Counted from the stretch's first letter, positions 38,318-47,964 are shown. The stretch is 64,000 nucleotides of DNA from Vibrio hannami (GCF_029589055.1 NZ_JARQZP010000007.1:434001-498000); one strand, 5' to 3'. Notes: a model not told the origin generated them from the sequence alone. Program-made: numbers and translations.

Positions 38318-39278
38318 TGCCTCTTACTCCTTCTAGCAAACTTGAATAGGTTGTAAATTCTTTTTGCAACAACGTCTTGACCTGTTCACGAATCTGCTCT
38401 TTTTCTTCGCTACTCAGGTATTCCACTGGTGACTTACCATCGATTCTTGCCAACATTAGCATTAGTGTCATTTCACACACGTGAGACTGCTCTATCTGCT
38501 GGTAAAGATCTTCACCAAGCGAGTTGCGATAGCCGAGCATAAAGCTGTTTGCCAGCCCCAAATATTCCGGGTTGTTGAAGTGAATAGATTTAATAAACAG
38601 GTGATGCAACATAAAGCCGATATCAAAGACAGGATCGCCGTACCAGGCGACTTCACAGTCGACAATCTTTATTTCTTTTCCTGAAACCAGAATGTTTTTA
38701 GGGCTAAAGTCACCATGAACTAGACATTGCTTATTGGTCATTAATTTGGAAGAGAGGCGATCTATTCTCTCTTTGAGTTCGGGATGAATATCCCGCATAA
38801 ATTCAAAGTAGGGTGATACCCTTAACTCATGGAAGTTTTGATCCGAGTCGAACCATTTTTTTGCCTCTGAATCGCCCCAGCTCATTTTATGAATAGAGCC
38901 AAGAGCCAGACCTATTTCTTGGGCTACTGCTGGATTTATCTCTTGCTTTATCAGTGCCTTTTTCCAGTCTTTGAAGCGTTCAGGGAAGAACTCCATGATA
39001 AAGAGGTTTTGGTCCTCAAAGCTTTGAAGGATGTCCGGCACCCATACAGGGAACTGTTCTCCAACATATCTCAGATAACGTTGTTCGTAGATATTACGAC
39101 TGGTATTAGCGTACCAGTCTTCTTTTACATTTAGCTTAGCCAGGGCACGCTTGGCGACATATTTTTTTTCGCCGTCTTCTACCAGAAATATCTCACAACT
39201 GACCCCGCCCGTAAGCGGGGTTGCTGTTGCTCGATCTTCTTTTACGACGCCTTGCTGCTTTAAAAGATCGATAATCAT
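38307..39278 (-). CDS. APH-fold phosphotransferase (small-molecule kinase)
   Basis: A 323-residue kinase of the aminoglycoside-phosphotransferase/choline-kinase fold. The catalytic loop is LVHGDFSPKN (His188, Asp190, Asn195), followed by the metal-binding Asp207 in IKIVDCEVAW and DPVFDIGFML. A nucleotide-binding N-lobe precedes it (GGVSCEIFLVEDGEKKYVAKRA, in two stretches). It is closest in style to methylthioribose-kinase-like members, not to antibiotic-resistance enzymes. It lies between the aldehyde dehydrogenase and enolase genes, 9 bases after one and overlapping the other. That context suggests it phosphorylates the acid made by the dehydrogenase (for example glycerate to 2-phosphoglycerate). 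This is inference. Confidence 0.8.
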   Translation of the reverse strand: MIIDLLKQQGVVKEDRATATPLTGGVSCEIFLVEDGEKKYVAKRALAKLNVKEDWYANTSRNIYEQRYLRYVGEQFPVWVPDILQSFEDQNLFIMEFFPERFKDWKKALIKQEINPAVAQEIGLALGSIHKMSWGDSEAKKWFDSDQNFHELRVSPYFEFMRDIHPELKERIDRLSSKLMTNKQCLVHGDFSPKNILVSGKEIKIVDCEVAWYGDPVFDIGFMLHHLFIKSIHFNNPEYLGLANSFMLGYRNSLGEDLYQQIEQSHVCEMTLMLMLARIDGKSPVEYLSSEEKEQIREQVKTLLQKEFTTYSSLLEGVRGNEN

Positions 39279-39287
39279 AAAGGCGCC

Positions 39288-40766
39288 TTATCTAACAGAA
39301 GCTATTGACTGATGGCGTAGGTAACCTTCAAACGTTGCACGGCTGTTTACACCACCGCCACAACCACTCTTGTTGCAAGCACCATAATGCAGGCCATACT
39401 CGAAGACGTTGTGAGCGTTAATCCAGCTATTACCGCCGACAAGCTCACGAGCAATCGCTTTAGCCTTAGGAATATCCTTAGTCCAGACACTGTTAGCGAG
39501 GCCGTACAGATTGCGGTTAGCTCGTTCTACCACTTCATCTTCGTCGCTGAATTTCAGCAAGAATGCTACCGGGCCGAAAATTTCTTCCTGAGCCCAACGA
39601 TTACTGTCATCACCAGCCAGAAGGGTTGGCTCGAAGTAATAGCCCTCTTTCAGGTCACCTTCCAGAGCGCGCTTACCACCACATACGACTTCTGCCCCAT
39701 CTGCCTGCGCTTCCGCAATACATTCCAGTACTTTTGACATCTGCTTATGGGTACACATAGGCCCCATCTGGGAAGCTTCATCCAGTCCACGACCTAACTG
39801 AATCGATTCAAAGTGCGCTTTTGCCTTAGCAACAAACTCATCATAAACGGATTCATGTACATACCAGCGGGAAGCGGTGCAACACACCTGACCCGCGTTA
39901 AACAGAACAGCTCCGGATAGACCTTCAACCGCAGCATCAACATCTGCATCGCTGCATACGATAGCCGCACCTTTACCACCGAGTTCAAGCTTGGCAGGAA
40001 CCAGATTACGACCACACACTTCACCAATATGACGGCCTACCGCAGTGGAACCTGTAAACGACATCAGTTTCAGGCGGGTATCGTTGATCAGGGCTTCACC
40101 CGCAGTGCTGCCTGTCCCCGGAAGGATATTAACCACACCTGATGGGAATCCGGCTTCTTCCATCAGCTTAGCCAGATATAGCGTAGAGAGTGGCGTTTCA
40201 GAAGCAGGCTTAACCACAATGGTGTTACCTGCTGCCAGTGCAGGAGCAATACCCCATGCACAGAGACAGAATGGGAAGTTCCACGGGAAAACAAAAGCCG
40301 CAACACCGTAAGGGATTTTTACTGTCTGACTGTCGGTAACTTCCAGCCCTAGATCAATTTCATATTCAGTATCTTCAGCAACATTGGCGAAGTAGTCGAA
40401 ACACTCTGCGGCAAACGGAATATCAAAGCCGGTCGCTTCGCCTATAGGCTTACCGACATCCATAGATTCCAGCTCAGCCAGAACATGAAGATCTCTGCGG
40501 ATAAGCTTAGCCAATTTGCGAATCAACCCTGCTCTTACTGTAGGTTCGGTTTTTCCCCAACCTTTGAATGCCGCTTCTGCGCTACCAACGGCTTCTTCCA
40601 TATCTGATGCCTGGGCAAGAGATACAGTGGCAAATGCCTGAGATGTCGCCGGGTCAACGACATTGATAACGTCATCGGATGTTTTCCATTTACCGTCTAC
40701 ATAAAACTTCTGTGGAGACGCTTCGAGAAAGGCATGAGTTTTGTCTTGTAGGGTATAGTTTTCCAT
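39288..40766 (-). CDS. Aldehyde dehydrogenase family protein
   Basis: A 492-residue NAD(P)-dependent aldehyde dehydrogenase. Motifs: oxyanion Asn163 in PWNFP, the cofactor-binding FTGSTAVG, the general base Glu261 in LELGGKG, and the nucleophile Cys295 or Cys296 in GQVCCTASR. Neighbouring genes suggest the substrate is the aldehyde released by the aldolase (glyceraldehyde, lactaldehyde or similar). It is a full-length member with no oddities. Preceded by ribosome-site sequence AGGAGCG and followed 9 bases later by the kinase gene. Confidence 0.9.
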   Translation of the reverse strand: MENYTLQDKTHAFLEASPQKFYVDGKWKTSDDVINVVDPATSQAFATVSLAQASDMEEAVGSAEAAFKGWGKTEPTVRAGLIRKLAKLIRRDLHVLAELESMDVGKPIGEATGFDIPFAAECFDYFANVAEDTEYEIDLGLEVTDSQTVKIPYGVAAFVFPWNFPFCLCAWGIAPALAAGNTIVVKPASETPLSTLYLAKLMEEAGFPSGVVNILPGTGSTAGEALINDTRLKLMSFTGSTAVGRHIGEVCGRNLVPAKLELGGKGAAIVCSDADVDAAVEGLSGAVLFNAGQVCCTASRWYVHESVYDEFVAKAKAHFESIQLGRGLDEASQMGPMCTHKQMSKVLECIAEAQADGAEVVCGGKRALEGDLKEGYYFEPTLLAGDDSNRWAQEEIFGPVAFLLKFSDEDEVVERANRNLYGLANSVWTKDIPKAKAIARELVGGNSWINAHNVFEYGLHYGACNKSGCGGGVNSRATFEGYLRHQSIASVR

Positions 40767-40823
40767 TTTATACGCTCCTGATGAGGGTCTTATTATTTAG
40801 CTAATTTGTTTAGCTTGGAGTAT

Positions 40824-42014
40824 TTAGCTAAGATTCGTTGCGTCCAAAAACGCTTTAAATTCAAGGTCTAGCTGGTGTATCTGCTGTTTAACCTCTTGTC
40901 GGATCTGCTGTTCGGTATATTCATTAGCAGAGTCGATAATTTGGATTTCAAATAATGAATTTATGCATGGGAACATCACCTTTTGACCTGGTTGCAGCTC
41001 GATCACGGAAGGTTTACCCATAAGTGTTCGGTTTTTTCTACTGTGGTCTAAGCCAAGGCACGAAGCACCGATTGAAGTCTCCATCCCTAATGCATAGTTA
41101 CGATCAACGCCTCCTTGATAATCTGCCCACGGGGCAAAATTTCTGCCGCCACTGTGCATCCAATAATTCATAAATCCGGCATTTGCTTGCTTTGGCAGGG
41201 CATCCAATGGAATCAGGGTTAGATAAGCCAAATTCAGATGCGGGTTTACACATGCGCTCCATAAGTAGTCGTATTCGTTGCTAACGCCTGTAATAAACTC
41301 AGAATGACCGTTGTATCCTGGCATTGTTGAACGGTCTTGAACTTCTCCATTTCTTCCTGGCGCTTGCTCCAACGAACAGAACTCAGAACCAGGTTCGATT
41401 GAGCAGGTATCATCAAACTCAGTTCCCAGTGGGGGAGTGATAAATTGATTGCAGTTAGTGACAATCTGGCAGCCTCTTTCAAGGAAAGGAGCACCTAATG
41501 TGGTATGCCAGGCAAGGTTGATGTCTACGGGGTGGGATTGGGTATTTTCAGCTTCCAAAATCATGATATGAGCGGAACCTGACTGACTTAACATATCCCA
41601 TTTTTTGTATCTTAAAGATTCATAACTTCCGTCAAGTGACCACTGAACCAGGTTGTGGTCAGAGTCCAGATAATCCAGTGACCAGAAACCACTAGCCAGA
41701 TCGCCGTGAGGTAACAGTTCTTCATTGCCAGGACCGAAAGTAGGACCACAAGGGAAGCAACCAGCAGCCTGGCGCATAAGCTCGATTCCCCAGTATTGAC
41801 CCTCTTCTTCACTATCACTATTTAATAGACCAGAAAAAGGAGTGCGAAAGTGAGGGTTCCAGTGAGTGTTTACCCAGTGAGATTCACCGCCAAAGCTCGC
41901 TTTAGCTGAAAACTCCGGAGTCATTCCTCCAAACTCCTGAACAAATAGACGAGAGTCTGCGTTTTTTAGCCAAACGCCTGATTGTCCCATGTAACTGCTT
42001 TTTTCCGCGGACAT
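40824..42014 (-). CDS. Aldose 1-epimerase-like (galactose mutarotase-fold) protein
   Basis: A protein of about 396 residues that I place in the galactose-mutarotase-like/DUF4432 group from its pattern: FGGMTPEFSAKASFGGESHWVN (in two stretches), ELLPHGDLASGFWSLD, and EAENTQSHPVDINLAWHTTLG. The group binds sugars and may interconvert anomers. The frame can begin at a TTG (42044), but the ATG at 42014 follows AAAGGAG at 7 bases and is the better start. Sits between the aldolase and aldehyde dehydrogenase genes. A role as mutarotase for the imported aldose is likely but unproven. Confidence 0.6.
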   Translation of the reverse strand: MSAEKSSYMGQSGVWLKNADSRLFVQEFGGMTPEFSAKASFGGESHWVNTHWNPHFRTPFSGLLNSDSEEEGQYWGIELMRQAAGCFPCGPTFGPGNEELLPHGDLASGFWSLDYLDSDHNLVQWSLDGSYESLRYKKWDMLSQSGSAHIMILEAENTQSHPVDINLAWHTTLGAPFLERGCQIVTNCNQFITPPLGTEFDDTCSIEPGSEFCSLEQAPGRNGEVQDRSTMPGYNGHSEFITGVSNEYDYLWSACVNPHLNLAYLTLIPLDALPKQANAGFMNYWMHSGGRNFAPWADYQGGVDRNYALGMETSIGASCLGLDHSRKNRTLMGKPSVIELQPGQKVMFPCINSLFEIQIIDSANEYTEQQIRQEVKQQIHQLDLEFKAFLDATNLS

Positions 42015-42027
42015 GAAAAATCTCCTT

Positions 42028-42044
42028 TTGCCAATAGCTGGCAA
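42028..42044. other. Short stem-loop between aldolase and epimerase-like genes
   Basis: TTGCCA and TGGCAA (6 bp, 5-base loop) just before the ribosome site of the epimerase-like gene, in the 44-base gap after the aldolase stop. It may tune downstream translation. Confidence 0.35.
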
Positions 42045-42058
42045 TCAACATCTGTTAT

Positions 42059-42882
42059 CTACGCCTGAACGGTATTCAGGTACTTCTCAACTTCTTTCTC
42101 TATTTCTGGTAGAACACGTTGCATTGTAATCGGTGGGTAAGCGTTCATGCCGTCAGCCTGAATCTCTCTACCCAGTGTTTGCATGTAGGAGGTATGAATT
42201 GCGGTTCCAACGTTTATCTTGGTGATACCCATAGTGGTACTTCTTTGAATATCTTCAGCACTGATACCAGTGCCACCATGTAGAACCAATGGAGAATCGG
42301 TTGCGTCATAAATCTCTGACAGGCGATCAAAGCTGATTTCTGGCTCACCTTCATAGAAACCGTGCGCGGTACCAACACCAACAGCGACCAGATCTGCTCC
42401 AGATTGATTTGCAAGCTCAACAACATCGTTAACAGCTGCCAGATAGTCCTCATTTTCATCGAAACCACGACCACGAATTTTCCCGATTTCGACTTCAACC
42501 AATACGCCTTTCGCATGAGCATAGTCTGCGACTTTTTTACTGCCTTCGATATTGGCTTCCAGGCTCAGTGCTGAACCGTCGTACATTACGGAGTCAAAAC
42601 CAGCATCTACAGCCTGCATACAAACTTCGATATCATCGCAGTGGTCCAGATGAAGATAGATTGGCGTTGAATAGCGGGCTCTCAACCCTTGAACCATGGC
42701 ATAAACCATGTCGACACCCAATGCGTCGATAACGGCGGTATAAGCCATAAGCATGACGGGCTTATTTTGTTTTTCAGCCACGGCGCAAATCGCTTGTCCG
42801 TCCCAGATGTCATTAAAGTTGAAGCCAACAAGGCATTGACCACTTTGTAGTACTCAGTTAAAAGCTCAGATAGCTCTTTCAT
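42059..42882 (-). CDS. Class II aldolase, FbaA/KbaY/GatY-like (frameshifted)
   Basis: A zinc-dependent class II aldolase, about 274 residues when corrected. It cleaves a ketose phosphate to DHAP plus an aldehyde. It starts MKELSELLTEYYKVVNA behind AAGGA. One base is missing in the AAGGC stretch at 42830-42834, after which VGFNFNDIWDGQ continues in the next frame. Zinc ligands are in LHLDHCDD and VEIGKIRG, further ones in GTAHGFYEGEP and LVLHGGTGIS, and the phosphate site follows in TKINVGTAIH. The GatY/KbaY-like size argues for a ketose 1-phosphate or bisphosphate substrate. It overlaps the PfkB kinase gene by 17 bases. The deletion is likely a sequencing error. Confidence 0.82.
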
Positions 42883-43810
42883 ATTCCTTTTCCTCAATAC
42901 AGATCTGTTGATAATTATTTAATGCTCCGGTTGAACCGTACTGCTGGACAACCGCTGCTCCGGCGTTGTTACCAGTTTGAACTGCTGTTTTTATGTCTAA
43001 TCCTCGCGATATAGCGGCTAAGAACCCGCTGACAAACCCATCACCAGCACCAGTGGTATCGACCACATTGGACACTTTGTTTCCAGGTACCATGAAGCCT
43101 CGTTTGCCGTCGTGCACATACGCCCCTTCGGCTCCAGCTTTGATAACGACATTGTTAACGCCCTGCGAGAGAAGGAAATTTGCACAGTCCTCAATTCGGT
43201 CTTTGCCGGTTATTTCTCTGGCTTCATTCAGTGTTGGTAAAAAGTAGGTTAGGTAGGGAAGAATAGGGCGGATAGTTTTCAGCCACTGACCTGTTGAGTC
43301 CCAGCCAACATCAAGGCTTGTTACTAACCCCTGTTCATATGCGATCTTAAATAGCTGTGGTAAACCTTGTTTTTCCAACGAAGGGAGAAGGTAGAACCCG
43401 CTGGAATGGAGCATGTCGTGTGCAAGAACATTATCAATATGAATGTCATCAATACTCAGTGTATCGACTGTTCCACCACGGTAGAGAAATACTCGTTCAC
43501 CATTGTTATCCACAAGAGCGATAGCCGTGCCTGTGCTCTCTTCCGTAGTGAGGTGGATAGAGCGAGTATCGATGCCATAGCCATGATAATGCTCAATCAG
43601 CCATTGTCCGAAAAGATCTTTACCCAGCTTGGTGTGCAGGCTCACAGGTGTTTCGAGGGCAGCAAGGTTTAATGCAACATTTGCCGCATCGCCCCCCGCT
43701 TTTATATTAACGTTGTCAACCAGAGTGACGTCGGTCGTGAAGTTGAACCCCTCTACGGGGCCAACGATTAGATCCGCTACCGCCATCCCTATGCATGCGA
43801 TACTTTTCAT
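42866..43810 (-). CDS. PfkB-family carbohydrate kinase
   Basis: A 314-residue ribokinase-fold sugar kinase. The N-terminal PfkB features KAGGDAANVALNLAALE (residues 38-53) and GKDLFGQWL and the C-terminal VVDTTGAGDGFVSGFLA with catalytic base Asp257 are all present. The gene order puts it between isomerase and aldolase. It therefore probably phosphorylates the ketose made by the isomerase at C1, giving the aldolase substrate. It starts three bases after the isomerase stop, with GGAGA as its ribosome site, and its end overlaps the aldolase start. Confidence 0.9.
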   Translation of the reverse strand: MKSIACIGMAVADLIVGPVEGFNFTTDVTLVDNVNIKAGGDAANVALNLAALETPVSLHTKLGKDLFGQWLIEHYHGYGIDTRSIHLTTEESTGTAIALVDNNGERVFLYRGGTVDTLSIDDIHIDNVLAHDMLHSSGFYLLPSLEKQGLPQLFKIAYEQGLVTSLDVGWDSTGQWLKTIRPILPYLTYFLPTLNEAREITGKDRIEDCANFLLSQGVNNVVIKAGAEGAYVHDGKRGFMVPGNKVSNVVDTTGAGDGFVSGFLAAISRGLDIKTAVQTGNNAGAAVVQQYGSTGALNNYQQICIEEKEYERAI

Positions 43811-43813
43811 GGG

Positions 43814-45325
43814 CTATCTCCGGCCTACGCCCATCTGAGAACCAGCATTGCACACTTCGATATCTTCAATGCCTAACCAGTAGTTGAATAGTTCAACGTC
43901 GCGAAGGAAATGGCCTCGACCAACAATCCAATGGTGGTCCAAACCTTTATCCAGAATGGTGCCAACGATCTGCTCGGCAGTGTACTCTCCAGCCGGGATT
44001 ATTTCGCCGTACGTACCGCGGAATTTCATATCAGACTCAACAAGCTCACCTTCAAAGGCAAGAACCTTATCAATGTATGGAGCTTGATATTTAGCGACAG
44101 TGACTGGACCAGGCTGTACTAAGAATTCAAACAGCATCCCCCAGGCAGTTTCCGTATCGTAGTTTTCCAATATCCCGTGTTTACGACTTTCAAAACCAGC
44201 GCCTTCTTTTCTTAACCTGGTGGCGGCAGAACCGTTGTGCCATACTCCCAAGCGAGAACCATCAGCAGACATGTAAGATACGTCCGAAAGCATTGGAATA
44301 CTTGCCGAATCTCTCAGTTCGTTAAAAATAACCATAGTGATTAATGCACCAGTGTCAGCCTCGTCTGAAACAACAATTCCCTGATCGTTCATTAGTGCCA
44401 TCGCGCCATCACCAGCAACGTTGAAATGATCGAATAATTCTGGCCAGTTTTTGAAGCTAACACCGATATAGTCGCCGTCTCGTGCCACTTTCATCAGAGC
44501 CAGCGAAAGACGGATGGTATCTTCAACTTGTGGAAGAGGGACGTTATTGAAAGTACAGTCAGGATCATCAAGAATCAGACCTTTAATTTTTTCTATATCT
44601 TCCTGTGCGAACTCGCCCATTTTTGAAGTGATATCAATGAGGTTGACTCTGTCGAAACCCAGTTCAAACTTCTCAAGCACTGATAGTTCGTGTACTTCAC
44701 AATCGTAGAAACCCGGTACACGGCTTGCTCCGGCGATTAGTGCTTTTCGACCTTTGATGTTGCTAATTGCACGACTTACGCGAGCGAATCGTTGTAATTC
44801 AGAAGCAAACTTCTCATCCCCTTGCGGAGAAAACAGCCACTGATATCGAACACCAAGGCCACTCAGAATCCCAAGTACAAAGTTTTGTGAACAAAGGCGG
44901 TTCGCGGACAGGTTCTGCCCAGCGCCCATAGGCTCTGGCATACCGTAGCTGAAGATTGGCGTTTTGTGTTTCGCTAACCATGTACCAAGTTGAGAGGCTA
45001 TCTCTCCAGTGGTATACGCTACATGGCAAAGTACAATTCCGTCTACACCGCCATGTGCTGCGTCATCGAGAAATGCTTTTAATTTTTGATGATCCTGGAA
45101 CGGTTCATCGGCACAAATGAGTTCGTATTGATCTTCGGGAAGTAGTTCTTTTACCTGCTGAGCGACTTCGCGGTTTACTTTTTGTGCTAGTTCCCAGTCA
45201 AAATGAATTTCAATGGCAACTGAGAAGTATGCAATTCTGGTTTTCTTGCCAGGCTTTGCTGGTGGAATCAACGTTGAAATATAGTCTGCTGCAACGCCGT
45301 AGTTGGTGATTTCCTGCGCTATCAT
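43814..45325 (-). CDS. L-fucose/L-arabinose isomerase-like sugar isomerase
   Basis: A protein of about 503 residues of the fucose/arabinose isomerase fold. This fold interconverts an aldose and ketose using Mn2+. Visible family parts are the N-terminal domain (TRIAYFSVAIEIHFDWELA, VDGIVLCHVAYTTGEIA) and the metal-site region of the C-terminal half (GIVVSDEADTGALITMVIFN, with VKVARDGDYIGVSFKNWPE-like preceding text). The frame can start at GTG 45337, but the ATG at 45325 has GTGGAG at good distance. Sequence is not close enough to FucI, AraA or RhaA to name the sugar. It heads the enzyme part of the operon, straight after the ABC permease gene. Confidence 0.8.
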   Translation of the reverse strand: MIAQEITNYGVAADYISTLIPPAKPGKKTRIAYFSVAIEIHFDWELAQKVNREVAQQVKELLPEDQYELICADEPFQDHQKLKAFLDDAAHGGVDGIVLCHVAYTTGEIASQLGTWLAKHKTPIFSYGMPEPMGAGQNLSANRLCSQNFVLGILSGLGVRYQWLFSPQGDEKFASELQRFARVSRAISNIKGRKALIAGASRVPGFYDCEVHELSVLEKFELGFDRVNLIDITSKMGEFAQEDIEKIKGLILDDPDCTFNNVPLPQVEDTIRLSLALMKVARDGDYIGVSFKNWPELFDHFNVAGDGAMALMNDQGIVVSDEADTGALITMVIFNELRDSASIPMLSDVSYMSADGSRLGVWHNGSAATRLRKEGAGFESRKHGILENYDTETAWGMLFEFLVQPGPVTVAKYQAPYIDKVLAFEGELVESDMKFRGTYGEIIPAGEYTAEQIVGTILDKGLDHHWIVGRGHFLRDVELFNYWLGIEDIEVCNAGSQMGVGRR

Positions 45326-45426
45326 AATATGCTCCACAATGAATTAGGCATGCGAGCACCCCTCCCGAATCTCTGGGGAGACGGGCGCTAGCTTGATTGG
45401 TTTACTAATATTTTTTTGTTAGCGTG

Positions 45427-46413
45427 TTAGCTCGATTTCTTACTGGTTAGCTGATCCAGACCAACAGCGGTTAGAAGCACTGCTCCTTTAACGACCCACT
45501 GAACGTATTCGTCTATATTCAGAAGTATCATGCCGTTGGAAAGAACACCCATGATCATTACACCTGCGATAACACCTGTGAGACGACCCGAACCACCCAT
45601 GATAGAAACACCACCAAGAACAACCGCTGTGATAATGTCCATCTCGTATCCAGTACCACCACGAGGTTGGCCACTGTTCACACGAGCCATCAGAACGATG
45701 CCTGCAAAGGTCGATAGGAAAAAGCCCAGAAGGTAGACTTTAGTTTTCAGGTTTTCCACGTTTACACCAGAAAGACGAGATGCCTCTTCATTACCGCCTG
45801 TACCGTAAAGATGGCGACCAAATGCGGTCTTGTTGAGCAGAATATATCCGAAGATGAAGACAGCTATCATTAGGATTACTGGGAAAGGAATACCGAAAAC
45901 CCAACCCTGACCAATGAATTTAATCGAATCAGGAAGTCCGTAAATTGGTAAGCCATCATTCAAGATGTAAGCAACACCACGAAGTCCTGTCATTAGACCC
46001 AGCGTCGCAATTAGTGGTGGGATATGGATTTTGTTAATCAGCATTCCCGTAAAGTAACCAAAACACAGACCAAGGGTCAGAGTCAGACCAACAGCCAATG
46101 CTGGTGGGAACCCGGCTTTAAGCATCAGGGCACATGCCATTCCGGCAACACCAATCATAGAGCCAACTGAAAGGTCGATCCCTCCGGTCAGGATTATCAT
46201 GGTCATCCCTACCGCACAGATACCAATAATAGATACCTGACGCAGGATGTTCAGAATGTTGACCTGCGTTAAGAAGCTTTCGGAAAGCATGCTGAACGCA
46301 AAAATCAGTACCAGCAAAGCTATAAAAATCCAATATTGAGACAGCAAATTAATCAGCTGTTTTTTGTCCGGGCTGTTCATCATTCCCGGTCTTTGAGTAT
46401 TTTCCATGGTCAT
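45427..46413 (-). CDS. Sugar ABC transporter permease (RbsC-like)
   Basis: The membrane subunit of a ribose-type (CUT2) sugar importer, about 328 residues. The CUT2 permease motifs GICAVGMTMIILTGGIDLSVGS (in two stretches), AALGLMTGLRG-type ATLGLMTGLRGVAY, GNEEASRLSGVNVENLK and AAVVLGGVSIMGGSG are intact, with 8-10 hydrophobic segments. ATGs at 46413 and 46407 are both possible. AAGGGA lies better for the second. Substrate depends on the binding protein and is not known. Directly follows the ATPase gene. Confidence 0.9.
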   Translation of the reverse strand: MTMENTQRPGMMNSPDKKQLINLLSQYWIFIALLVLIFAFSMLSESFLTQVNILNILRQVSIIGICAVGMTMIILTGGIDLSVGSMIGVAGMACALMLKAGFPPALAVGLTLTLGLCFGYFTGMLINKIHIPPLIATLGLMTGLRGVAYILNDGLPIYGLPDSIKFIGQGWVFGIPFPVILMIAVFIFGYILLNKTAFGRHLYGTGGNEEASRLSGVNVENLKTKVYLLGFFLSTFAGIVLMARVNSGQPRGGTGYEMDIITAVVLGGVSIMGGSGRLTGVIAGVMIMGVLSNGMILLNIDEYVQWVVKGAVLLTAVGLDQLTSKKSS

Positions 46414-46422
46414 ATCCCTTAA

Positions 46423-47898
46423 TTAAAATCCGGAAGCGTACTTAAGAACAGTTTCCTGACTGTATTCTTCAGGCTGCAGCTCTTTGACAATGTGCCCTTC
46501 ATGAACGACGAGCACCCGATCAGACATACCGAGAAGTTCTGGCATCTCAGAGCTAATCATGATGATGGAAGCGCCTCGCTCAGTGATTTGGCGCATCAGG
46601 TCATAGATTTCGGCTTTTGCACCTACGTCGATACCACGGGTTGGTTCATCGAAAATCAGTACAGAGCAGTCATTTAGAAGCCACTTAGCGAGCACAACTT
46701 TCTGCTGATTACCACCCGAAAGGTTGCCGACTAATTGGTCAATGGATGGCGTTTTAACATTAAGTTTTTTGACAAATTCCTGAGTTGATTTTCTTTCGAG
46801 CGCAGGTTGGATAATGCCTTTCACAGCAAAGCGGCTCAGGCAGGAGTAACTGACGTTATCACTAATCGACATTCTCAACAGAGCACCCTGGGTTTTTCTG
46901 TCTTCTGGCAGCAAACCAATACCCGCTGCAATAGCATCGTGTGGTGTATTAATTTTTAGTGTCTGTTCATTCAGAACTACTTCACCAGATGAGATAGGGT
47001 CTGCACCGAAAATTAAACGTGCGATTTCAGTTCGTCCTGCCCCAACTAATCCGGCTAAGCCCAGGATTTCGCCCTTGCGCAGTTCAAAGCTGGCGCCGTG
47101 TACTTTCTCAGATTTTAACTCTTTAACCTTTAAGCAAGGGTTGCCAAGGTCATGGCTACGTTGTGGGTATTCGTTGGTAATGGTACGACCAACCATAGAG
47201 CGAATTAGCTCGTCTTCAGTTACGTCGCTAATGTTGCGAGTTTCAATATAGTGTCCGTCTCGAAGAATGGTCACGCGGTCACAAAGATCGAATACTTCGT
47301 TTAAACGGTGAGAAACGTAGATGATGGTAACGCCTTGCGCCTGTAATCGGCGAACGGCTTCGTACATAAACTTCACTTCCTGATTTGTCAGAGGTGCAGT
47401 AGGCTCATCCATAATAAGAAGGCGGCATTGTTTAGAAACAGCTTTAGCAAGTTCGACAAGTTGCTGGAAGCCGATACTTAGTGTTTTGACCTGCACATCA
47501 GGTTCAATATCGGTACCTAAACTGTCTAAAAGTTCACGGGCTTTTTGGTTCATGGTGGTTTTATCCAGGAACATGCCCTTGTACATTTCGTTTCCGTAAA
47601 AAATATTTTCAGCGACAGTAAGCTCAGAGAACAGACTTAGCTCCTGATAAATTGCCGAGATACCCAAATCGATAACCGCTCTCGGATTACCACTAGGCAG
47701 GGTGTTACCTTCAAAGATTACTTCGCCTTTTGTTGGCTTTATCGCACCTGTGATGGTTTTTATCAGAGTAGATTTTCCAGCACCATTTTCACCCATAATG
47801 GCATGGACTTCTCCAGGTTCCAGGTCAAAGCTAACTCCTGCTAGCGCCCGAACACCGGGGTACTCTTTGACAACAGACTTTAAACTCAAGATGGACAT
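46423..47898 (-). CDS. Sugar ABC transporter ATP-binding protein (RbsA-like)
   Basis: A 491-residue double ATPase of the CUT2 class. The N-terminal half has Walker A IMGENGAGKSTLIK and a degenerate signature LSIGFQQLVELAKA, the C-terminal half has degenerate Walker A LVGAGRTEIAR, signature LSGGNQQKVVLAK and Walker B VLIFDEPTRGIDVG. This asymmetry is normal in RbsA proteins. Lies between the binding-protein and permease genes, 9 bases before the latter. Confidence 0.93.
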   Translation of the reverse strand: MSILSLKSVVKEYPGVRALAGVSFDLEPGEVHAIMGENGAGKSTLIKTITGAIKPTKGEVIFEGNTLPSGNPRAVIDLGISAIYQELSLFSELTVAENIFYGNEMYKGMFLDKTTMNQKARELLDSLGTDIEPDVQVKTLSIGFQQLVELAKAVSKQCRLLIMDEPTAPLTNQEVKFMYEAVRRLQAQGVTIIYVSHRLNEVFDLCDRVTILRDGHYIETRNISDVTEDELIRSMVGRTITNEYPQRSHDLGNPCLKVKELKSEKVHGASFELRKGEILGLAGLVGAGRTEIARLIFGADPISSGEVVLNEQTLKINTPHDAIAAGIGLLPEDRKTQGALLRMSISDNVSYSCLSRFAVKGIIQPALERKSTQEFVKKLNVKTPSIDQLVGNLSGGNQQKVVLAKWLLNDCSVLIFDEPTRGIDVGAKAEIYDLMRQITERGASIIMISSEMPELLGMSDRVLVVHEGHIVKELQPEEYSQETVLKYASGF

Positions 47899-47929
47899 AG
47901 ACCTATCCTTACGTATCCAGATTGAAAAT

Positions 47930-47957
47930 CAGGAGGAGAGGGGAGGTTCTCCTCCTG
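47930..47957 (-). terminator. Stem-loop after the sugar-binding protein gene
   Basis: A 10-bp perfect stem CAGGAGGAGA / TCTCCTCCTG with an 8-base loop, 7 bases past the binding-protein stop, followed on the minus strand by ATTTTCAATC. It likely stabilises or partly terminates the binding-protein mRNA, a common device in ABC operons. Confidence 0.6.
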
Positions 47958-47964
47958 CTTGGGC

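Noticed and set aside
40797..40830. TTAGCTAA-type short palindromes between aldehyde dehydrogenase and epimerase-like genes
   Set aside because: Very short AT-rich palindromes occur often by chance; no regulatory partner is implied.
45338..45426. GC-rich CTCCC/GGGAG inverted repeat between permease and isomerase genes
   Set aside because: Only 5 bp of stem and no T run, too weak to call a terminator or regulatory element.
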